DNA from: Oscheius tipulae
Taxonomy: Eukaryota > Nematoda > Chromadorea > Rhabditida > Rhabditidae
Reading direction: 5' to 3'
Assembly: GCA_037178975.1 (NCBI GenBank)
Contig: JASJZH010000001.1
Span: 2,418,001-2,482,000 of the forward strand
Length of the DNA: 64,000 nt
The notes below the pieces were generated by a model that was not told where the DNA came from, searched no databases, and saw only the letters and a program-made list of their open reading frames with translations. The position numbers and the translations under genes were made by a program. Below, one piece after another: positions 53,385-64,000 of the stretch; the first letter of the stretch is position 1; the number at the start of each line of letters is the position of its first letter.

Positions 53385-53680
53385 TCGCATCTCAATTATC
53401 AAAATTCGAAATTAAGTTCGTTTGGAGCAAACTTTGTGATTTTGAGGTTTGGAAGGAAACTTACAACAAGCACTTCGAGACGGCCTTCAAATCTGTCCGA
53501 GCCTTGTCTCGAGCAAGAGTGACCAGTGCTACCAGGGCAGTGTCTCTCACTCTACGACACTACTGTAATAGGAACTTCGAGAATCTGTCCAGCAGTAGGA
53601 GGATGGTCAAGACCAGTTGAGGTAAGTCGTTTATGCACAAAAACAAAGTGACAGATTCAGATGTCTTGTTGCCTTCCCTT
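53385..53680 (+). pseudogene. Dispersed helical-protein exon (best copy of three)
   Basis: Plus reading FEVWKETYNKHFETAFKSV, LSRARVTSATRAVSLTLRHY, NRNFENLSSSRRMVKTS-stop. The exon is followed by GTAAGTCG and an intron-like tract ending GATTCAG. Copies at 25.64 kb (frameshifted) and 1.25-1.5 kb (inverted). Only this exon is present. Function unknown. Confidence 0.45.
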
Positions 53681-53982
53681 CGCCGGGAAGTCAAAAAGAC
53701 GTTTGCCTTGTTTCAAAAGTCAGTTTATGGTCGGAAACAGACAAGAATGAGCATAGGGAGAGTCTCTCGGTAACTCCTGTACAATCGCACTCTTCAGCTT
53801 AATAATGAGGTTGTCTACACAGAAGCCAAGAAACTAAAAACATTTATCGACAATAATCACCCAACAATGGTGTATCCGGAAAACTGAAAACTGGAAATTG
53901 CATCTAACATAAAGGGGGGTTCTCTCGACAAGTTATTGGAACAAAATATACAAAGAAATTTTTTTGGTTAGATGGTCAGAGC

Positions 53983-55972
53983 TTACCAACCGAAGCCGGG
54001 CTGCTCGGCACCGTGCCAGTCATTGTAAGGCTGCCAGGAGAAATTGGGAATTACGTGACCGGGGCTAAAATGTGTTGCTAAGGCGGCCGCAAGTGGGTAA
54101 AAAACTGACACGTCTTGATTTTCTTGCGGGACACGGTAGCCGGGTCGGCGCTGACCGTTTCGGTTGCCTCCTCCTCCTCCTCTGCCCCGTCCTCTTCTGT
54201 GATTGCCTCCCGATGGACCCGGACCACCATGGTGCACATCCTGTCTCTGTTGCGGAGCCCGATTTCCGCCACCTCGACCGCCCCGACCAGATCGTCCCTG
54301 ACGGAAAGGACGAGTGTCCGGAACCTCGATCCTGAGATTCAGATTCGGAATGAAGTCCCGAAGATGAGTATGGTAACTGAGATGGGTTTCAGCCTCGGCT
54401 TTGAAAGAGATCACGAAGGGCTCATTGGCACTGAAATGGATACGAATTGAAGGTAGCATGAGAAAACTAACGCCTTGGTTTCACGATGGCGACGACCGCT
54501 AACATGGGTGCGGCGAGAGGCATTGTCGTGGGGAAGCTGACAGTTGCAGAGGTAGCAGAAACAGTTTGTGATGGCCTCGTCGATATCGTCGCTAAAGTTG
54601 GCCTCGTAACCGTCCTGAAAGCAGGATCCGTTGACTGAGAGACAGAGACAGAGAGGTCAAGAGAGGCAAGCGCTTACGCATTGGACCCGTCGTTCCCTCG
54701 ATACCGGAAGATTCCGAACAAAACGAGATACCCGGGAGCAAGGACTGACAGTGAATTACCTCAGAATTGGGTCCAGCGGATCCACCCCACCCGTAGCCAT
54801 AGATTGTATCATCATCGAAATCCTCGTCGTCGTCTTCCTCATTGGGACTGACATCTCCGAAGACGGCTTCCTGTTCTTCCCATCGAAGAACATCGATGTC
54901 GTCGAAGAATTGAATTGTGCCGAAGCCACTGTCTACCACGGGGTCGATCATGAACGGAGGAGGAGTCGTCCTCAATTGATATGGCATCGTACGCGAGAGC
55001 ATATGATCGGGAAAGGGGCCCAACTCGGCAGCAACATCGCTTCTGAACAAGACATTCAATTCAAAACATTTCTGTCTTACCGAAGGAACTTGAGCTTTTT
55101 CATATTCTGGTCGACGCTTACCGAGCCATTCCTCAGACACTCTTCGATCTTTTTCTGTCTGTTCCTGGCAGCCTCGACGTCCTTCTCCAACTCGGTGTAG
55201 ACCTGTCCCAGAGCGGCGAGTCTCTTCTGGGCCGCGTCCAGTACTGTTGGAGGCTCTCCTCCAAAGCTGGCGGCAGTACGGAAGTTTCTCGAATGAGGCA
55301 TGACCTTCAGAGGATCCAGTCCGAGATCATTGATCGACTTGGTCACCTCGTCCACGATGGACGAGAAATGGCTCAGGGCTCCGGTGAAGGAGCCTAACGA
55401 AGTAAAGTGTAAGTTTTTTTTTATAGATGCTCACCACGGAGCTCATCTTCAATGGCCAAGAGATCTTCATGGTTCTGACCTGGAGAAGCTGGTCGCGATT
55501 CGGGATCTTTACACAGAAGACCCATCTTCTGTAGGAGCTCTGGAATCGATACTTCGTTGTCTATCTCTGTCTCTCTGGTTTTTCTTGCCTCTCCTTTCTC
55601 TCTAATTACTCATCGTGAGAAAATTGCGTATCTAATTCATGTTTTCTTCATTTTATTTCATGGAACTCACGTAGAAGTTGATAGTTTGTGGGAATATCTC
55701 CCAACCTCGTCCTTGTCTCCTTCCTGCACAGTGGGCAGGTAATTTTGGCCGTGTGACTGATCAGTCCATTCACACATGTATGACAGATGGTATGTCCGCA
55801 GATGAGACTTTTCGGGATACGCCTTCCTTCGTTGTACTTCTGAAAAGTAACGTTACCAAGAATCTAAAGAGAAACTCACATTCCAGCAGACCCCGCAGAT
55901 ATTTGGCATGCAATCCGACGAGGTCGAATCGCACGAAGACGTTCGTTCTCTGGCAGCTGGTCTAACACTCAT
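53983..55972 (-). CDS. RING-finger protein with RGG-rich C-terminus
   Basis: Probable E3 ubiquitin ligase. Exons (minus): 55972-55880, 55839-55671, 55560-55435, 55393-55081, 55042-54760, 54614-54472 and 54430-53983; 524 residues. The C3HC4 RING is split over exons 1-2: CGVCWN, RIPKSLICGHTICHTCVNGL, ITCPLCRKET. A coiled-coil region follows (VLDAAQKRLAALGQVYTELE),  then an acidic stretch (NEEDDDEDFDDDTIYGYGWG) and a Cys/His cluster NCFCYLCNCQLPHDNASRRTH. The last exon has an RGG-like box (RGGRGGGNRAPQQRQ, RRGRGRGGGGG), suggesting RNA binding. TTTTTCAG lies 9 bp upstream of the ATG. The upstream same-strand gene ends 295 bp away, so the two may be co-transcribed. I cannot assign a precise orthologue. 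Confidence 0.85.
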
Positions 55973-55989
55973 GTTTGAAAGCTGAAAAA
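55973..55989 (-). promoter_or_regulatory. Probable trans-splice acceptor of the RING gene
   Basis: ACATTTTTCAG/CTTTCAAAC-ATG on the minus strand, with an upstream frame lacking another convincing first exon. It matches the nematode TTTTCAG acceptor consensus. Confidence 0.5.
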
Positions 55990-56266
55990 TGTGAAAACTT
56001 TTGGAAAAGTGAGCTGGAAAGACGAGAGTTTCTACGAAATAAACATTCGTGGCTGGTAGAGTGGCAAGAAAAAGCGGAGCCGGCCGAATGGGGCGCGGAA
56101 TCCGGTGGGCCAATCAGGTGCGACGGCAGTCGTGGCAGGACCCATTCCAGTCAGAGAGGGGGACTGAAAGAGTCAGAAACAGAGAGACGAAATAGACGGA
56201 CAGAGAAATGTTTCGTGTTTATTCGGAGGAGATCTGGGTAAAAAGAAGGACGAGGAGTAGAGCTTC

Positions 56267-56974
56267 TCATGGACCCGCATTGGCCAGATTCTTTTGCTGT
56301 TCTTCGACAAAGTTCTTCTCTTGGCTCTCAATCAGCTGACCGTGGATCTTGTGGTGGACCGTCACCGCGTCGTCGTCGCTCTGGAAATTTAAAATGGACT
56401 CTGTCTTTCCTTGTCTTCCTCACTTCCTTCCCAGACCAAACTCTGACAAGTGTTACGAAAAACTGGAACTGTTTACATCCCTGTCGTATCCATAATGATG
56501 TGCACCTCCCTCGTGTATTCGTAATCCCGACTCTTTCCAAAATCTGTTGTTGTTCTAGTCCCGTCCAGTTTTTGATATCCCTCACGTACACTCTGATTGT
56601 TCGATGACTCTCTTGCCAACACCTGTTTAGTACATGATATTAGAGTACGAGTACACTGTGATAGGCTTTGTACACTCTGTTATCAGTTGGTGAAACAGAT
56701 CAACCCGATTGGAGAGTCATAGGTCAATTAACACAGTGAGTGAACCTGTATTGTACTCTTTGCGCTGTCACTGCCACTGTTTCTTTCAGCTAACCATCAT
56801 GTATCCGGTAAAGTGAATGACGACCATGATGACAATGAAGATGACGATGTAGAGCATCTCGACGAGCACGAAGATCCAGACCGCTCGCTCAGGCGGATCT
56901 GGATTTTGCGTAATCCCGGCCGAGCTCAAGGCCGTAGAAGTCGGGACCAAGTAGACACTAGTAGAGGAGTTCAT
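56267..56974 (-). CDS. Small single-pass membrane protein
   Basis: Exons (minus): 56974-56795, 56622-56477 and 56378-56267; 145 residues. N-terminal Ser/Thr-rich part (MNSSTSVYLVPTSTALSS), then one strong transmembrane helix (WIFVLVEMLYIVIFIVIMVV). A cytoplasmic-type tail follows with tyrosines (VREGYQKLDG, RDYEYTREV) and a Glu/Gln-rich end ending NLANAGP. The acceptor of exon 3 is CCAGAG/C. An AATAAA lies about 45 bp past the stop (56222-56217, minus). No family recognised. Possibly the first gene of an operon with the RING gene. Confidence 0.7.
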
Positions 56975-57019
56975 CGCTGACGCGATGGAGACGAGTTTTG
57001 GGAGGTTCAAGTGACCTTT

Positions 57020-58855
57020 TTTTTCAGTTACAAATTAAAAATTACAAGTTTTAGAGAAAAAACAGTAATTAGTGAAAAAACTCAATATTTTTGTTCCTGC
57101 TCCGGGAAAGCTGACTAAACAGAAGTAAATCTTCATGACCCGTTGATCTCCACATAACGTTATGTAAATGATGCTGGCCAAATATTGACGCCTTTTTTGT
57201 TGGAGCAGAAGTCAGCCAGTATTGTTTTCGTACGCCCTTTCCTACCTCCCCAAATTTCCACAAATGCGGTCGAAAAATGAACCGGAAGCTGGTAACGTTT
57301 CGGCACGCATTTTCAAGGAGTACGATACGTAAAGTACGCAGCCACGTAACTATTTTCGCTTGGACATCAGAAAAAGAAAAAGTTCGTTGTTTTCTCTTGT
57401 TTCTTTCACGTTGTTGCCCCTATTTTTGCTTTTGTTTTCGTCGCGTCTTGATCTTGCAACTTCCCCATCCTACTGTGGTCATAAAGCTCTTTATTCGTTA
57501 ATTCTTAAGAAAACGTCATAGAAGAGCCGCAAAATTCGTTTTTTCTGCCCGACAGCTGATTAAGCCCGCCCACTTGTCGCCACCTCTAGTTTCGTGAGAG
57601 GAAATAACGCCGCGAATTCACACCCTTGTCGCTCTATTATGTTCTGAGTCCGGCAGCTGGCTTTTCCCGTTTCTTCTCCTCATAAAACACCAGCCACACA
57701 TCCTCTCTTGTCGCAGTCAGTTAATTGCTTATGCATCGTCTGCTGCGAGAGGAGAAAAGAAAGGCTGCGCATTGATCCGTGTGTGCACTGCGTCTCGAAC
57801 ATGAGTTCTATCGCTCTCTCTCTCTCTCTCTCTCTCTTTTCCAATTCGTTCTGTCAATCAAAAAACAGTACTGTGCAGTCTGTTTAAACTGTCATCTGCA
57901 GCTGTTTTTGTTTGCCACCCTGGCCATTCTTTCCTAGCCAGCACCTGTCCCGACCTCGACCTCATTCCAGCCCATAATATCCCCCCTTTTCTATTAATGC
58001 AGCTATTTTTCAGGCTCCAGGAGAGGAGGAACTCCAATTTTATAGCTGAATCTGTCCTTGATGATAGTGACGAGACGGATATAGGACTCAATTCGACAAG
58101 GTAAGCTCTCCAACCTCATTGAGAGCCTCTTCTTCGGTAAATTCTGAACTTACGATCTTTTTCAAAAGGAGAACCAACTCAAAAACACAAGACAGTCGGA
58201 CAGCTGTTAGAAGACTAGCCACAACACCAATGTCTAGAGAAAATCAATGCTCAAGGCATGTGAAAAGTCGATCATCCAGTTCTCTAATTGCCATGGCCGT
58301 GTGATCGAGCTTTTTATGGCACTTTCCGTGTTTTTTTTGGTCCGAAACACGCATAATCTACAATTTAAACTCAATTATTTTATCGAACAAGACAAGCGCC
58401 AACTTTGCAGCTGTTTTGTGAGAAACTTCTGCAATCCTTTCGCTGAAAAGAGCATATTCATCCGAGAATTTCTGGAAAAAGATACGGCCACAGACAAAAC
58501 AGTTGGACAGAAACAACAGATTGATCTTTTTCGTTAGAAAGGTTTAGAAAGTAAGAATTTTAGCTTCATTTCAGCTGTCTAGTCGATGGCTGCCTAACTA
58601 TCTAGTTTGTGGCAAAACATTTCTCCCTGAATATGTGTTGTTTTCGCCCTAAATACCAAACATTTTATAACTCAATACCTGTCCAGTCTATCGAACAGAA
58701 TCAATGATTCACCTCGTCGTCATTTCGTGATTTCCCGCCGGATTTCATCCCTTTACCCCTCATTGATTGCACAGCTTTCTCGCAAAAGTTCAGCTCCTAT
58801 TGGTCTATCGATAGAAGGAGAGACGCTCAAACGTGTCTAATGGTGTTTATTTTCA
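57020..58855. other. Intergenic region
   Basis: No gene supported. A (CT)n microsatellite lies at about 57813-57837. The stretch is AT-rich with short hydrophobic ORFs. TTTATTTTCAG at 58847-58857 may be the trans-splice acceptor of the SPPL gene. Confidence 0.5.
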
Positions 58856-58897
58856 GAAGCCGGCCTCCTCTCCTACCACGTTAGACGGCTTCGTACC

Positions 58898-61800
58898 ATG
58901 CGGATACTCATTTTTATAGGCTTACTAGCAATTATTGAGGTACCCTAACTTTTTTTATCGCAAAAACGCCGAAATTCCAGGCTCGACGCGTGAAACAAGG
59001 CTACAAGGAGAGTTTTATATTCGCCACTATCCGGCGACGAGACGGTACGGGTCCGCAGAAGACGGTCTGCGCAAACTACCTCCAATATAGGCTCAAATTA
59101 CTACCGGAAAATAGGCAAGAAGCGGTCAGTCCGGTCAAAACATTAACGATAACGATTCATCATTTTATAGCACTTTTACCCCCTAGGATGGTGGCACGAT
59201 AAGCCCTGGAACACCAAGGTCTGCCCGATAAGCAGTTCAGGAGAACACAGGTATTTTTTTATAGTTTCTGTCCATAAAATCGAGAAATTAGCTACAACGG
59301 CAGCGTGGTGCCGCTAGATTACCGGATTCTGGATGACGGGACAAACTGCACACATCAGTTTGCGGATCAGGAATTCAAAAAGGCCGCCCAATTTGAGGTT
59401 TCTTATGATTTCGGATGGATAATTCTGGAAAATAACATTTAGATAGATCAACTAAAGGCTAATGGAGCCTCAGCCGGTCTTCTTCTCCTTGACAAGGGAC
59501 GACAGTTCGTTCTGAGGTGGAGAGACTTTCTGGTTCGTTTTTTTTTTTCTATTTTTGTAGACGGGTTTAGTTCTCTTTTAAGTCAGAAATTTTGACTCTC
59601 GCAACTTCCGAGGTTTTTCTCGGCAAAACTTTCGAGGCCTAATCTCAAATTAGGCCTCAAAAGTTTTGACTCCAAATATACAATTAGTGTGCAACATCTT
59701 TCGTTCTCCCGCCTTGTACTATATCCACTTCCCGTTTCTGTTACCCAAACTGTTTTTGGGTTTGACAAAATGGTTTCCCTTGTTATTTTTGCTCCAGTTG
59801 TGCGACTCTTCCCTGCCGATGGTAGATATCAGTTGGTCAGTGGGAAGTCGCCAGAGTGACTATTTTTATACTCCTGAACGTTTCCATTTTCCAGTTTGCC
59901 GACTTCTATGATCCCTACATCAATGCCTCGACAGCCATCCCAACCTTCTTCATGTACAGCGAGCTTCTGAAGAGCACTCTCCAGGAACTCAACCTGGCCG
60001 ACGGCGCCGAGGCCGAAATAGGCTTCCATCGTCCTCTCGACAGTCTTTTCGATCTCTCCATGGTCATCATCTGGCTCCTCGCGATGGGATGCGTCGCTGG
60101 GGGTGGGGTCTGGGCCTACCACAGAAATCGGTACTTTTTTGTGTTTTTCCTCTTAAAGGGACGCTGTCATTATGGGTAGACGGCCGAAAGCATTTTCAAA
60201 TCGGGTTCCGTGAAAATCAATCTTTCGCATTTTTCGATGCTTTACACACATTTTTATGCTTTCTAAGCGTGTCTAATCGACTCAGCGTCAAATACAACTC
60301 CGAAGACGACTACGTCGACGTCAAAAATGACAAAAAAAGGAAAGTTTGAGAAAATGCCGTTGTTCTCATCTTATTCTTATTTTCTTCATTTTTCTGGTCT
60401 TTTTTTTGACGTCGAAGTAGACGTTTATGGGGTACTTTTCGACGCTGAGTCGCTTAAACAAACATAAAGCATAAAAATGTGTAAAGCACCGAAAAATGCG
60501 GAAGATTGATTTTCAGGGAAGCTCTTCGCGGAAACCGATTTGAAAACGCGTTCGGCCGTATACCCATCTACCCATTATGACAGTGTCCCTTTAAAACTTG
60601 TATTTAAGACTAGGAAAAGATAAGCCGACGCTGGCAACAGGTCAAGTCACCTCGCCGCCTTCAACAGAATCGAGCGAGACGGAAAAAGAGCCGTCCTGCC
60701 TGAAAAGATTCTGTGTGAGCAATGCGAATAGCATAGCCATCGTCGTCCTCATGGTCTTTCTGGTCGTCGTCCTCATGACCGGCTTCTTCTTCCGCTCCCT
60801 TCTAGGTTTTCGTGATCATTTTTATACCAATAATCGGATTTTAGTCGCCATTTTCAACGTCCTAGTCACAATTCTGGGCTCGATCAGCGTCTTTCAGTGT
60901 GTCCGAGCCCTCCTGTCCAATTTCCTCTGCCTCCGCGAGTGCAAAGTCTACACGGCCAAGCCTCAACTTTCGGATAAAATCCGTTAGTTTTCTATTCATT
61001 TTTTAGTGTAATGAGACCATTTCAGTCTCGTGGATAGGCTCCCATCCGAGCTACTTGGACATTTTCATCTATCTCTGCTCTCTGACTATGTGCATCTGCT
61101 GGTACATCTTCCGGAAAGACCCCTACGCCTTCATTCTCCTCGATATCATCAATGTGACTCTCTGTCTTCACATCTTGAAGTCGTTGAGGTTGCCCAGTGT
61201 CAAGGTAGGTGTATTTGGAAACATTTTCTCATAAGGAACACTAAATGATCTCTGTCATAGCTATTTTGCAGCAATATAGAGCGGGCTTTTCTTCAAAGGT
61301 TTTTTTTTATTGTTTCTGAGCTAAAACCCGCTGCCATAGTTATAGCAAATAGTAGCGCTTCCGAAGCTAATAAGAAGAAAGTTCCTTCAAAAATTGGTAA
61401 CTGCAGAGCATGCAAACAAAGAAATGGCTTTAGCTCACTCGGAATCTCAGTGGTGTATGAAAATGATGAAAGTTTCGTTGAAGTTCATGATCGACAGTAG
61501 TAGGTGAGATGGAAAACGGATTGAGTCGCTTGAATCCTGTGATGTTTTAATGTGCAAAAGCACCATTTTATGTCTTCAAAGTTCCCCGAATTTAGTCCAT
61601 TCACTGAGCCTTCAGTAGTTGAGTCATATGCCGTTGATCTGGCCATTTCCAATAAAAAAAACAAGTAGGAAATATAAAAAAGAACAAAGCCCCAGTTATT
61701 CTGTGGTTTTTCGCAGCCTCGAGCCTTGATGTGTCAAGACCTGTCAAGAAATAAGATGGGCAAGTTACTTTTCGTTATGGGACGTAGTTCTTTTAGGGCC

Positions 61801-63097
61801 AACTTAGAATGTGACGGCGATAAAATATGTTATCTATCTGGAGTGGAGTTACTCTAGAAGTTTTACTCATTACACAGTCTCAAAATTCGGTTGTCTCTGG
61901 GAATAATGCTAGACAGGTTGAGTTTTTTTACAGTTTTGCACAGAATGAGCAAGAGTAACATTTTTCCTTTTAAAAAAACTTTTTTCAGTGGATCTCTTGC
62001 CTAATGGCCTGCATGTTCATCTACGACGCCGTGATGGTCTTCGTCACACCGGCCTTCACCAGCAATGGCTGTTCCGTGATGCTCGAAGTTGCCACCGGAA
62101 TCGATTGCAATTCGAACAGTATCGGCTATCCGATGCCCCCAGTCGACGCCACCCAGCCCGAGAAGTTCCCAATGCTAATGCAGGTCATGCCGTTCGACTC
62201 GATGACCGACTGTATGGATCTGGCGGTGGAGACGAGTTATCCGATGACCATACTGGGTCTAGGGGACATCATCATACCCGGGTATCTGGTGACACACTGC
62301 TTCACGATGGCCGGCTTTTCCGAGAAGATTCGTCTTCTCTATGGAATCGTCTGTGTTTTCGGTGGGTTGTTTTGCGAACTTATTGGGATACCGGCAGAAA
62401 AATCTACTAAGGGGTTCGTCCTGCGGGCTAAAATTCTATCCAGTTGCTTCCACAGTCATTTGCTCGAAGTTTTCCCGACTATTTTAAATGTTTAAACTTT
62501 ATCCCGATTGCTGTCATTTGGCTTCCATCGCCTCTGTCAATCTGCCCCCTTTGCAATTTCTGTCAAACAGAGGTTATGACAAGATGCCCTAGTCACGTCC
62601 CTGGCAACTTGTCTGGTTCTGATCACATCGATCGATGTCTCCAAAAAATATCCTACCCTATTCAAAGGCATGTGTCTGTCAAATCTAGTACATGTCATTT
62701 TGGCGCTATACTGAGGCCCAAAAACAGCCATATAGAAGTGCTTTCTTTTTAATACAATCTTTTGACAGGTAGAGACTCTTTCACCATACTGAAAACTTTC
62801 ACTAAACGAATCTTTTCAGGCTACGGCGTCGGTCTCATCATCACCTTCCTGGCTCTGACTCTGATGCACATGGCCCAGCCCGCTCTCATCTACCTCGTTC
62901 CCTGCACTCTCATTCCCATTTACCTGCTGGCCTGCTGTCGCGGCGAATTCGGTACGCTCTGGTCTGGAATCGTGGTCGAAGACAAGTCTACCACCGAGGC
63001 ATTTCCCTTATTTTTGTCTAAAAAAGACTAAATTCAGAGCGACACGGAGACAGTACATCTATCCACATCAGAGCAGAGCCCCGTGGCCGAGCTGTAG
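58898..63097 (+). CDS. Signal peptide peptidase-like 2 (SPPL2-type) intramembrane aspartyl protease
   Basis: GxGD-type intramembrane protease of late secretory or endosomal membranes that cleaves type II membrane stubs. Thirteen exons: 58898-58939, 58981-59124, 59171-59250, 59292-59397, 59443-59532, 59798-59839, 59895-60130, 60609-60805, 60845-60982, 61026-61204, 61989-62361, 62820-62998 and 63038-63097; 621 residues. Order: signal peptide (MRILIFIGLLAIIE), luminal PA-like domain (SAGLLLLDKGRQFVLRWRDF), then nine or so helices. Catalytic motifs: YDAVMVF, GLGDIIIPG and QPALIYLVP (the PAL motif). WYIFRKDPYAFILLDI and LHILKSLRLPSVK match the family. The cytosolic tail ends SEQSPVAEL after a GC-AG intron at 62999-63037. 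Convergent with Tim13. Confidence 0.93.
60157..60590. mobile_element. TTAA-flanked foldback MITE in an SPPL2 intron
   Basis: Terminal inverted repeats AGGGACGCTGTCATTATGGG and CCCATTATGACAGTGTCCCT. TTAA stands directly outside at both ends (60153-60156 and 60591-60594), as for piggyBac-type insertions. The inverted homology extends ~170 bp inward on each side (e.g. TGTAAAGCA/TGCTTTACA). No ORF for a transposase. It fills almost the whole intron 60131-60608. Confidence 0.88.
61205..61988 (+). other. Large SPPL2 intron
   Basis: 784-nt intron, the longest in this gene, between the LPSVK exon and the WISCLM exon. I see no embedded gene and no clear transposon termini. Confidence 0.6.
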
Positions 63098-63239
63098 TAG
63101 CCTGTACATACAAGTTCAAATCTTGCGTTTTTTCGAATACGAGTACTTGTCATAATCAGCAGCTTTGACAAACATCTTCTTGTTCATCACCCTCAAATAA
63201 AACGTCTTCCTTCGTCTATTTTCTGCATGTGGTCAATTG

Positions 63240-63640
63240 TAGACTCTAAGGGTTTGAACGCGATGAACCAGGGGTTCGATCCCGGCCGTGAAAAATTTTT
63301 TGCAGAGTCCCATTTTGGAGCTGAATGAGAATTTCCGATCAGATTTAAGAATGCCGGTCTCAGCAAAAAAATATGCTTCAAAGATTTAGTTTGTGCTTTG
63401 CTAAGAGGCGCTATTTCGATCCTCAAGCTCCCGGTCCGATTCCTGTGACCGACAAATCTTTTAAATAGCTATTTAAAGAAGAGTTGGAGTTCTGGAACCC
63501 GGCTCAATCGGTTGGAAAACTGACTTGGGCTCAGAGGTTCCGGTAAATCTCTCTTCTTTAGTATATCTTAATCGGTAAGATGGAGGATATTGTATCTAGA
63601 GGACCGGGTTCGATTCTCCGTGGGTAACAATTTTTTGAAC
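63240..63640. repeat. tRNA-derived SINE-like relics
   Basis: GAACCAGGGGTTCGATCCCG (63263-63282) and GACCGGGTTCGATTCTCCG (63601-63620) look like tRNA T-arms. Each is followed by a T-run (AATTTTTTG and CAATTTTTTGAAC). A third related motif is in an intron at 39.06 kb. A-box matches and complete cloverleaves are lacking. Confidence 0.4.
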
Positions 63641-63762
63641 AGGCTGGTAACCAGAACAGAACAGGCAAATAACCAATTTTGTTCGCTTTAAAATTTACTC
63701 TGACACTGGAGGAAAATCTAACAGGTAGTAGCAAAATGTGAAACAATTTGGAAACGAACTGT

Positions 63763-64000
63763 CTAGGAAAAGGAGGGTCCTCCGGCTCCGAAGCCGCCAC
63801 CGGAGCTCATTTCGTCCTGGAGCCTCTTCTGTAGGCTCTGTGAGACTAGATTCCACGACTCCATAAAACGATCCATACATCTTAATTCAAATTTCTTAAA
63901 TCCAGGAGGAAAGTGGCCAAACCTCTGAAGACACTGCTTCTCGCTGCTGGAAAGGGCGCCTCCCGGACTGGTGATGCACTTCTGGGTACACTTTTCCGAG
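63763..64000 (-). CDS. Mitochondrial small Tim chaperone, Tim13 type (5' end beyond window)
   Basis: Intermembrane-space chaperone that with Tim8 guides hydrophobic precursors to the inner membrane. Exon 64000-63923 (continuing past the window) and exon 63880-63763; 42-nt intron. The twin CX3C motif is complete: CTQKC and, across the splice, CLQRC. The sequences [17 protein letters not shown] and [20 protein letters not shown] match Tim13 (GGxLxxxE...CMDRYMDAWN). The tail is Gly-rich ([14 protein letters not shown]-stop). The N-terminal residues are outside the window. Confidence 0.92.
   Translation of the reverse strand, partial: SEKCTQKCITSPGGALSSSEKQCLQRFGHFPPGFKKFELRCMDRFMESWNLVSQSLQKRLQDEMSSGGGFGAGGPSFS

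Noticed and set aside
54745-54760. A 15-nt intron (GTAATTCACTGTCAG) in the RING gene
   Set aside because: Far too short; joining the donor at 54759 to the acceptor at 54615 keeps the frame and yields a sensible protein.
63078-63120. tRNA-like 5' half (CCCCGTGGCCGAGCTGTAG)
   Set aside because: It is the coding tail of the SPPL2 gene (SPVAEL-stop) under the GC-AG intron model, and no acceptor-stem partner exists downstream.
1-64000. CRISPR arrays, bacterial operons or prophage
   Set aside because: The window is clearly eukaryotic with introns and SL RNA genes; no short regularly spaced direct repeats were seen.

Overview
The window is nuclear DNA of a nematode. Two things show this. About two dozen spliced-leader RNA genes carry the nematode SL1 leader (starts GGTTTAATTACCC, ends AAGTTTGAG), followed by a splice donor, an Sm-type AAATTTTGGAAC site and a terminal GC-rich hairpin. 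The protein genes are also animal genes split by very short GT-AG introns, mostly 34-64 nt, and one is an NLP-38 W-x6-W-amide neuropeptide precursor. The exact SL1 leader suggests a chromadorean; I cannot name the species. All coordinates were read by eye and may be off by a few bases.

Layout. 0-1.2 kb: 3' part of a G-protein beta-5 gene (+). 1.7-3.1 kb: first SL1 RNA cluster, then a broken inverted duplicate of the PNPO 3' region (3.24-4.29 kb). 4.3-6.9 kb: a large foldback with ~0.65-kb arms around mariner debris and a small ORF. 9.05-10.31 kb: a complete but broken mariner. 10.8-13.6 kb: second SL1 cluster. 14.38-16.64 kb: a sigma-class GST (+) convergent with a CLCC1-like membrane protein (-). 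16.7-19.3 kb: third SL1 cluster. 20.4-21.6 kb: second mariner. 23.7-25.4 kb: fourth SL1 cluster. 26.3-31.4 kb: gene-poor, with exon-like fragments. 31.4-34.2 kb: dual-specificity phosphatase (+). 34.5-42.1 kb: kinase C-terminal fragments and two duplicated secreted coiled-coil genes (+) flanking an 11-exon secreted helical protein gene (-). 43.07-43.98 kb: nlp-38-like neuropeptide gene (-). 44.2-46.3 kb: second foldback with mariner-derived MITEs. 49.2-50.0 kb: intact PNPO (+). 51.0-53.2 kb: fifth SL1 cluster. 54.0-57.0 kb: RING/RGG protein and, upstream on the same strand, a small membrane protein, possibly an operon. 58.9-63.1 kb: complete SPPL2-type aspartyl protease (+). 63.76 kb to the end: Tim13 (-), cut by the window edge.

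The most striking feature is the SL1 RNA locus: 24 near-full copies and 3 fragments in both orientations, spread over 51 kb between ordinary genes. Several form head-to-head pairs with a ~361-bp spacer. A CCGTACCATCT element lies exactly 55 bp upstream of the leader in every well-conserved copy I measured. I saw no 5S rRNA beside them. Duplicated fragments of host genes and transposons lie between copies, so the array seems to have spread by repeated inverted duplication. Several protein genes have a pyrimidine-AG acceptor just upstream of their ATG, as expected for mRNAs that receive this leader.
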